NCBI GenBank assembly: GCA_001599615.1
Contig: BCHJ01000010.1
Location: 558,001 to 622,000 of the forward strand
Origin: Thielaviopsis euricoi
Taxonomy: Eukaryota; Ascomycota; Sordariomycetes; Microascales; Ceratocystidaceae
Reading direction: 5' to 3'
DNA: 64,000 bases
Shown here: positions 55,864-64,000 of the stretch, piece by piece
Layout of the letters: every line of letters starts with the position of its first letter
How positions within the stretch are numbered: the stretch's first letter is position 1
Made by a program: the position numbers and the translations under genes
The notes under the pieces: generated by a model
Seen by the model: the letters and a program-made list of their open reading frames with translations, nothing else
What the model was told of the DNA's origin: nothing
Database searches by the model: none

Positions 55864-58828
55864 TTTAAATGCTGATGAAGAAGGAACTGGTAATAGGATG
55901 TCAGCGAAGTGGTTCATAGCTGGCAATGCAAATGATTGAATAACTGCTTCGTCGGTCTAGGTTTAAAATAATCGAATGTTTCCGGTACATCTCTATCGCA
56001 TAGCTGAGTGCAATACATGATCTGATGCGGGCGGCCGATACGAGTGATCAAAGAAAAAGCCCAGTGTTCCGGGGATAGACATAACGGCCACTGCAGTCAA
56101 GTCTATACATTTCCATATGATGAAAACTTTGATGTGATGCCATCAGAGTATGCGACGAAATTGGTCGAAAATGTCGATTCATGACGTTTGTTTGCGCAAA
56201 GCTCAATTCTGACTTCTATATCAAGTTGAATAAGGTTTCAACTAGGGTTTGCCGTGAATGCCAATTCATCGTCACAAATGTTCCACGTAGCTCACAAGCG
56301 ATAAAGGCGCGACCCCGCAGCGACAGTCATGGGAAGGCCAATTGGGCGACAATACACCCAAAGCCTGTCGCAAAGTCCGGAGCCCAATAATATATCGCAA
56401 ATGACAAATGGCTGTGCCAGAACATGAAAACCTACCATTGTCCAACGTGGACAATGGTTTTTTTATTATTCTTAGAGGCAAGGCTGTAGGCTTGTCGCAG
56501 CGGCCCGTCGCATCGCAATAGGTCAAAAGACGGGATGCTCGGTAGAGTGCAAGCCGGTGCCAAGAGTGACAAAAAAAGTGACAATCTTGATTATCAAGCG
56601 ATATCGATCAGATCGGTGGCCGAGATGCGGGCAATAGCAGTGTCGAGAATGAAGCAGTGTATAGAAGGCAATTGAACTGGCGGTTAGTGCGACTGTAGAA
56701 GTCGCAGCTCCAAGAGCTCAAGAAGATGTACAAGAATGACTGTTATCCGACAAAGACGACCGGCGAAGCAGTAACAAAGCAACCAACTAGGATCAAGACT
56801 CACCTAGAGAATTGAATATAGAGCCGCAGAAAAAGCGTTTGTAAACTGCAAGGGGAAAGCTGCGTTAGCCTGGAAGTCCTAGAGCTGTCTAGCAAATCTG
56901 GTGTTTATTTCTGAAGTCGGCGGATGACGTTTTCCCAAGCGTTTTCAAGGTTGAAACAAACAGGAAAAATAGGTGGGCAAAAAAAGTATGCAGCAAGAGT
57001 AGGTAAGAAGGAGAAGCGTAAACATATAAATGCTAACACATACCAGAGTCTTGAGACTGTGATTTATTTCGTGCTTTTCTTTTTTTGCGTGAATGTGGGT
57101 TGAAGGAAAAAAAAAAACGAACAAAAAGGTCCGACTTTTTTTTTGGAATTGAGAAAGTTAAAAGAAGAGAACAACGCAAGACAAAGCGGATGGATGGATG
57201 GTGGAAAAATGAAGACGCTTGGCTTCCTTTGACTAGGCTTTCGAAATTCAGAAGTCCATTTATTCGTATGTTTTTTTCTTTTTTTTTTCCTCCATTTCTT
57301 CTGTTTCCTTCCTTTGGGCTTTGTTTACCTTTGCTGGTGGGGCTTATTCCTCAGAGCCTAGCAAAACGTCAACACAGCAACTGCTGCTACTTTGGCCTGT
57401 ATCGAAAACGTCGGAGTTGTTGGTTGCCTTTGAAGTGGAGAATCTAAAGGAAAAAATGGTCTTTTTTTTTTTCTGGCAAAAACGCGAGAAACCACAACAG
57501 TACCTGGTCAGTAGCAGTGACTCCTATATGGTCAAAAGTATCTTACGGGTACCTAGCCGCACAACCGCTGTAAAACTATGAGCCGATCGGCCCCAAAGCT
57601 GGGCGGCCAGGCCAGCCGGTAAAACAGCAGCGTGAACGCGGGGGATACACAAAAACAAAGCATGCATGCTTTCAAGCTACACGCAGGTACAAACTTGGGA
57701 AGTAATCGAGATTCCGTTTATATGAGTAGACACTTATTTTCCCGGCATTGGTATTGCAACCGGTTCGGGTTAATCAAGCATTACTATGTAATTGATTCAA
57801 TTTTAAAATGAAGAGAAAATGCGACGGTGCGCCCAATAGCCTAACAGCGGGCTTTCTTTTAGGTCGGTTTATGAAAGTCAAAACAATCGTACTATTAATC
57901 ACGGTATATTGTGCGGTGATTCGTAAGTGCACATGTCGGTACGAGAAGGTGACAAAGTGAGCGAGCGTTTGTCACAAATACAAGAATGCGTAAAATGGGA
58001 AACAAACGTTGGCTCGATGAAAGGACTGTGTCTGTGGTTGTTGCAGTGAGCAAAAGAACAATGTGATATGAAAAGTCGCGCGCGCCGCTCAATACTACAT
58101 AGCACAATAAATGATATTATAGCCCAATCGATGTTGCAATGGCCCCCAATATTACTGCCGAGAAGTCGCTATTTTCTATTCTATTCTATTCTTTTGCCCA
58201 GGAAGCTCAAACCCAACAGACATAGTAACAAGTAATAATTGACAACTGAATAAGTACATAAATGAGTGACCTCATCCCACATTCTTCTGCATGCACTTTC
58301 TGCCCCTCCACTCAGTGCACTTGATTGACAATTCAAACAGAAGCCTCAATGCAATGCATGCACCACCCAAAAACGCCATGTTAAAATGGGGCGCAAAAGC
58401 AGGAACTAACAAAAGCAATGATCAGGATGACAAATCAGCTTCGATCCTACATCGTGATGTCACATCAAAGTAGCAGTGCGACTATGCTCGGAGACTTGTA
58501 CTCGAATTATAAGTCATAAAGTAAGTGTATATGTATATTTGCCTGTCGTCCTCTCGCTCATGTATAACCCGCAAGAGCCATTGTACTACTGTTATCCGCT
58601 GGTATAGGTTCCAGCACATAGCAATAAACCAGGACTGTGAAATAAGTAAAAAAAAAAAAAAAAAAAAAGAAATCGGAAAGAAATATCCAGTGGTAGATGG
58701 TGCGTGCCTGCGCCCTCCTTCCTATCTATCGTTGCCAAGAACATCCTCGGCTTCATATCGCCCCGTCATTGTGTCTATATGTCTTTTCTTTTGTCATATC
58801 CATGTGCCATATCTATATCTATAATCCT
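55864..58828. other. Intergenic region, 3 kb
   Basis: No gene supported. It holds a short perfect hairpin followed by a T tract (56434-56466), a TTCTA pentamer repeat (58172-58192), several A or T runs and a 20-base A run near 58648-58668. The part next to GIS2 is its promoter. Confidence 0.5.
56434..56466 (+). other. Perfect 11-bp hairpin followed by T tract
   Basis: ACCATTGTCCA (56434-56444), loop ACG, then TGGACAATGGT (56448-56458) and eight T. It looks like an intrinsic terminator or the 3' end of a small RNA transcribed by polymerase III, but no A or B box was recognised upstream. It may be chance. Confidence 0.3.
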
Positions 58829-60034
58829 TCAAGGCGTCGATCCTGTATTTGCCAACCGCCCACGCTCAGACGGATGCGGCGGCAGCGGAACATCCTCTGT
58901 GGGAGCCGTTGAACGCGGCACTGCGTCAACAACATATGTCACACCGTCGTCAGATGCATAAGACGGCGGCCGCGGTGTATTCTGCGGCATCGGCGGTTCG
59001 GCACCACGCGCGTTGGGGTTGCGCTGCCAGTAAAGTGCATTCGGGTCGACTCTAACACTTGACCGCCACAGACCATAGGCTGGCGGGTTGATCTTGGTGG
59101 CGCTACTATCGATTCCGGCAGCTTCTTCGTCGCGAGCAAGGACGACGGGGATCGGACGTTCGGGAATAGCGTAACCATGGACGTTGTACAGTGTGTTGGT
59201 GGTGGTGTTCTTATCAGGGCGCAGAATCACACTGCATGCGCGAACTAGACTGTGACAGAAGATGACAGTCGATGCAAGCATCATGAGAATAAGCAGCACA
59301 GAGAATTCGCTACGTTGGAACTTGCGCGAGATGGTTATGGAAAGGTCTTGAGAAATTAGGGTTAGTCGGCCTGTAAGTCAAAAAATCAGGGCGACCCAAG
59401 GGCCAAAGCCAATAAAAAAAAGTAACAAGCACTTACAAACTGCCAGTAATAGAGCTGTAAAAATACCAGACATGACGGAACGCATAATATGCTTCCGGGC
59501 TTCCTGAGACTTGACCCATGGGAAACAAAACAAGAAGCGCTTGGGCGGCTTGTCGTTGTCGTTTCTGCTTTGCTTGTTGCGACCGCTTCTGAAGCCTCTC
59601 TTTCGACGGGTTTGTGACTCGGCGCTGTCTAGGTCTCTCTGAGACAGTTGTAGCTCTGGATTCTCGGAGCCGGTGAAGCGACGTGTAGGGCGTCTAATTG
59701 GGGGCACAGTGGGCTCTGGCACGGCAACATCTGGCTGGCCATCCACAGGCGGGCGTGATGTCGTCGTCGTAGGAGCTTCGCCGTTTTCGGGAATGCCAGC
59801 TTCAAGGTCCCGAGGGCTGGTGTTTGCGCGTTGGCGTGAGAGGTGTTCTCTAATGCGAAAGCGAGATCTTCTAGCGGGCGTCTCGGGTGACGAGTCTTGG
59901 GTTGACTGGGCTTCAAATGTGCGGGAACGGATAAGAGACTGGCGTCCAAATGCAGGGACACGAGGACTGGGTGATGCTGGGGCGTTGGTAAACGAGAGTC
60001 TACCGGGGTAGCTGCTCATGCCGCGGGAGCCCAT
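58829..60034 (-). CDS. Conserved fungal two-membrane-span protein of unknown function
   Basis: Two exons, 60034-59437 and 59370-58829 (intron 66 nt), encoding 379 aa. The N-terminal ~175 aa are disordered and rich in Arg, Ser and Pro, ending in a basic patch (RRKRGFRSGR, KPPKRFLFCFPWVKS) beside the membrane. TM1 lies at about 184-200 (MSGIFTALLLAVC). The loop RLTLISQDLSITISRKFQRS leads to TM2 at about 222-242 (FSVLLILMMLASTVIFCHSL). The C-terminal ~135 aa are Pro-rich and contain NPPAYGLWRSSVRVDPNALYW and ARGAEPPMPQNTPRPPSYAS. The overall pattern is familiar from uncharacterised ascomycete proteins, but I know no assigned role. An alternative start five codons in (MSSYPG) is possible. The splice falls inside the conserved TM1-loop region and restores a continuous frame. 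Confidence 0.82.
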
Positions 60035-63000
60035 GTTGGCGGTATAGATATTGTCGTCGAAGGCGATTTCCCGAAGGGTTCAGCGTGAAAGAAGCAGAGA
60101 ACCAGCCGAATTAGATCAGTTGTCGATGTGCTGCTCAATATCGTATATCGTCGGTACCGAAAGCCCAAGTGGTCGAACAAGGGTAACGGGGATATCTCTC
60201 TTGAGATATGCTATCAGGCACAAGTGGCGGTTGTAGGTAAGAATATATGAGGGTTGCAAAATAAAAAAAGAAGACTCGTGGAAATATGAGGGGAAGAAAA
60301 GAAGACAGAGAAGCGGACTGGGTCGTTGATATATACGAAAGATCTAGGATGAGAAGGAGAAACAGACATGCACAGCCTGTGAGGGTTGCTGATCTCACAG
60401 ACAAGACCTGGCTCACAGAACAGAAGGCAATTAATCTCAGCAGATCGTTCCTTTTCGATTTTTTTGTCTTATACACGGTACAGAAGGTCCAGGGTCGAAT
60501 GCAGCACAAGCAAAAGCAGGAGAAACAAGTTGTGTGAAGGAGAGGAGGAGAAGAAAGGAAAGGAAAAGAAAGAAAAGAAGTAAATGATTCTAAAATAAAA
60601 TGCAGAGACCCAAGCTCATGCGAATGACGAAGAGAAAATAGAAAAAAAAAAATAAAAATAAAAATAAATAAAGAAAAAGAAGGGTAAATTCCGTCAACTT
60701 CAATACATGGCAGAAATAGAGAAGAAGCGTAAACCAGAAGAAGAAGGAGAAAAAGAGGGAAAGAAAAGAAGAAGAAGAAGAAAATGAGAGACAAAAACGA
60801 AAAACGAAAAAAGAGGGAATGGCGAGAATTAATTAACTAATTAATTGGATTGGACAGAGTTGGATTCCACAAACGGCCGTTTTACTATAAGTAGCCGTAT
60901 GTGAGTGTGGTGAGTGTGAGTAGCAACTCATTGTGAGTGAGTTGTATCAGCAATAGTAACAACCCACCCACTCTCTGAATACTAGAGTCAAATCTCAAAC
61001 ACTGTGTCGCTGTTTTTAATTCTTCAAAGCTTTCTTTTATTGTTCTTGGCCGTGGATGGCGACCGGGATGCTGGTTGTCTGTTTTTGTTATCCGCCCTTG
61101 GGTGTAAGGATACGAAAGGAAGAAGAAAGGAAAAAAACAAGCATGGACACAGCATGTTCCTGAGAGGATGGGATGGGGCAGGATGGGATGGAATGGAATG
61201 GGTTGGGATACGACAGGATACGGGTAGGGTGTAGACAGACAGCCAGTAGAAAACAGCAAAAGAAGAGAGAGGGCCGGCCTATTCGGGGGTTCACCGAGCA
61301 AGATCGTCAGGGTGCGAGCGACGGTTAACTCAACTAAGCTAAGTAGACATGGAAAAGCACTTGATTTTTATCCGCTAGGCGGGTGTTTGTCTGTAGCCTG
61401 CGAGATTACAATTTCTCCTGTTTCTTTTTCATAAAAGCTCCATGGTTTGATCCAGTTCATGTGTGCGTGTTCAAGCGAGATATAAATACAAAAATAAATA
61501 AAAATAAATACAACCAGTGTAGTTCATCTGCCAAAAAGTCTTGAAAACCCACAGCAATAACAATGCTTTTATTCCTATTGTCAACTGAATCAATTGTCTC
61601 ACTTAAATTCAACTCACGCTTCGCTACGCTACACAAGGAATGTGGCCAAAGAGAGTGGAAATAAAGCATCCAACACAATGGAAAGCCTCCAAATTAAGAA
61701 ACAGAAGCATAACTGAGCTGACCCAAGCCAGCCTGTCACGGCAATCTAGCTCCAAGGTTACAGATGCAGCTCGGCACATACGCTACTGACGCCATCTTGT
61801 TGTGGCTGACATCTTTTTGAGCCATAGAAATCCTCATAGGAAATCCGCCTTGCATACGTTACGGCTCATGTTCGATTGGCTCCTGAAGTCACTTATAGAC
61901 AAGGGATTATGAGAGAAAAAGGCCTCTCCATACCACAAGAAACACCACTAGCAGTAGCTTGTCAGAGCTTAAAGGCTCGTCAGTTGGTGAGGATTGTAGT
62001 CTTGTTATTTCGGAGATTTTGCTTCCAAGTTGCAAACAACGTCATATCAAATTATCCTGCTGTCGTTTGATGCAAACTCTCCGCTGCACATCATGTCCAT
62101 GATACTTACAATAGATCTCGTCGTTAAGTCCCTTCTAACTTTCGAGTTTCCCACTTCAGATACTCGCTAGAGCTCCTAGTATTCGTTGAAATCATACACT
62201 AACTCTACTCTACTCTCAGTAAATGTTGAATGCACAAATTTATTTTGCTGCTAAACTTCTTCTTCGCATAAATCGATCCCCAAGTTTCCATGCTATACAA
62301 CCCCAGCTTGCGTAGATTCTTTCTAGTCAGCCACGATTGACCCCAATTCCAGAATTCCAGACTCTACAAACCTCATCACCTACAATAACACTTTGTGACA
62401 AAACAGTAACATTCATCTTTGTCTCCTCTCTTTTCTCTTCGCTGGCGTTCTGCCTGCTAAGCCGCCAGGGGTGTGTTTCGAATCTGTAACAGTCAAACCT
62501 GCTCTCACAAATCTTCACCTGCCAGCTAGTCTTAACCTGAACGGATTCATTTGGTTTCTGTGGAGCTCCAAAGCTTAGACAGAACTGAAATACAGATTGT
62601 CAGTATTTCTACACTCCGGGTGGGCTGCGTACGCAGTAGTATTTCTTTGTCTGGCTTTGCTCTTCCATTGTCCGCTACAAAATCCCGTAATCACGTAGCG
62701 CAAGCCAATTTGTTTCTTGCAACTAGCTAAATAGAGGGAAACACATAAATCATGGTACAAAAATAGCATGTCACTACGTAGTCTAATTTTAAGGCGCAGT
62801 CAAAGGCGTCTTGAATTAGCTCCCAAAGCCGCCCGTTCGTTATGCAGGCCAAATACATCTAGGGTTTGCATATAACTCTAGGGTTGGCAAAGTTATAAGT
62901 CGGCCGCATTAGCCAACACAGCCCGGTTGGTGAAACACGGCCCGTTATGCTTTCCATCCCTTCTTCTTCTTTCCAAGTCTTTTTTCTCTGTCCCGTAAAC

Positions 63001-64000
63001 TCTAGCCGCCGGGCTTAAAACAAGAATCTAAGAGAGTTGAATCGCTGCAGCGGGTACATCAATTGCGGTATTCGCTGTCGGGTAAGCCTACGACTCTGAT
63101 GGTGCTCGGCCTGTAGCTTTGACCGCAGCCAGCATCAGTAATATTCCCTTGAGCAACTTGTATTGCGAGCCCAAAACAATGCTCTACAGCCACCGCGTCC
63201 GGTGTGATCGTCTTTCTGTCGCTGTCAGAAGGTTCTCGACTAGCCAACTGGGCACGTCATCGGAAAGAATTTCAAATTCCAATTGCAGACGTCTCTAAAA
63301 CTAGGTGGTGCAGCAGGCAGAAAAACTCTGTGAGATCGCCAACTCTGCGACAGTAAGGCTACGTCGTATCGCATTCTGCTACTCCAAACATCCCCCCGCG
63401 AGAAGCAAAAATCGTGAGCAAAAAGTCGCATTTAGAGATCCTCTGGTTCGACATCCGAACAGGCTAGTCTGGAGAGTATAACGTGTTACGGTGCCATACA
63501 TCACATTTACTTCAGTCGCCTATACGACCACTTGTTTGACGGGTGTCTGAAAATCGAGAAAATGCATGTGATGGAATGATACAGCAAGATGCAGTAAAAG
63601 TGGCTACATATTGGTTTTAACAAAAGAGTATCAAGTATAACGAGCGCAAATAAGAAACGAAAGAAAGAAAGAAAACAAGACCCAGATAGAAAGAATCAAA
63701 AACGCCCACCCCTTCAAAGAAAAAAAAATGAAAACAAATATAAACGCCAGTTACATGCGATGCGTCAGCGTAGCGCTTGTCGCTCTGTGAAGAAAAGAAA
63801 ATAGCAGAAGAAAAAGAAACCAAGGCATACAGCATATAATCCGTCAAAGTAGAGCCAGTGCATATATCAACAAAGATACATATGGCCTGCCATGTAACAC
63901 CCTCAGGCAGAGAGAAGACCCCGCGGAGCTGGTTATGGCCTGTCATGTGACTTGAATCGGATCTGATCCAGTCTCCGTCGGGGCGATGGAATGCTTGTTT
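60035..64000. other. Terminal 4 kb without recognised genes
   Basis: Begins with the promoter of the two-span protein. It contains A/AG and AAAAT simple repeats (60540-60790), a GGATG-type pentamer repeat (61165-61230), a TTAATTAA-rich palindromic patch (60826-60846) and otherwise unremarkable sequence. Open frames are short and lack codon bias or homology. Confidence 0.5.
61165..61230. repeat. GGATG/GAATG pentamer repeat
   Basis: About ten imperfect GGATG, GGATGG and GAATG units in tandem in non-coding DNA. Confidence 0.55.

Noticed and set aside
57085..57447. A 120-codon open frame in the GIS2 upstream region.
   Set aside because: Lys-rich then Phe-rich low complexity from A and T tracts, with no codon bias.
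62470..62485. TTTCGAATCTG and a few other TTCGA words resembling tRNA T-loops.
   Set aside because: No cloverleaf can be drawn around any of them.

Overview
The window is nuclear DNA from a filamentous ascomycete, probably Pezizomycotina. The genes are cut by short introns (49-110 nt, GT..AG, several with CTAAC-type branch points). Intergenic tracts are long and rich in T or pyrimidine runs. Several proteins, especially the GIS2-type zinc-knuckle protein, the stomatin-like protein and the sugar transporter, read almost like their Pezizomycotina counterparts. I cannot fix the class from sequence alone; Sordariomycetes is a guess. There is no operon logic: neighbours are mostly unrelated housekeeping genes, and I found no rRNA, tRNA, CRISPR or intact transposon.

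Layout. 0-14.4 kb: an uncharacterised Ser-rich protein (+), the ubiquitin E2 variant MMS2 (-), a mitochondrial stomatin-like protein (+), the Golgi/endosome scaffold MON2 (+), and convergent to it a stand-alone Sec63-domain protein of the MER3/HFM1 type (-). 14.4-22.3 kb: gene-poor, with one small secreted NTF2-like protein, a near-perfect 59-nt inverted repeat, a triple ~39-bp tandem repeat and homopolymeric C runs. 22.3-30 kb: an MFS hexose transporter (+), a KAP114/importin-9 karyopherin (-) and an aldo-keto reductase (-). 33-41 kb: a SUN-domain nuclear envelope protein (+), FAD synthetase FAD1 (+) and the ribosome-biogenesis helicase DBP4 (-). 41-46 kb: a cytosolic-type GH3 beta-glucosidase with a PA14 insert (+) and a GPI-anchored cupredoxin-like protein (+). 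46-53 kb: two tandem calpain-family protease genes (-) sharing all three intron positions and phases. 55-60 kb: the seven-zinc-knuckle RNA-binding protein GIS2/CNBP (-) and a two-membrane-span fungal protein of unknown function (-). The last 4 kb appear non-coding.

The points most worth a second look are the calpain pair (one copy has Asp where the catalytic Asn is expected), the MER3-like protein with no helicase core, the cupredoxin with lost copper ligands, and the hairpin/repeat island at 17.8-18.3 kb. Exon boundaries were worked out by hand from splice signals, reading frame and family conservation; no transcript evidence was available.
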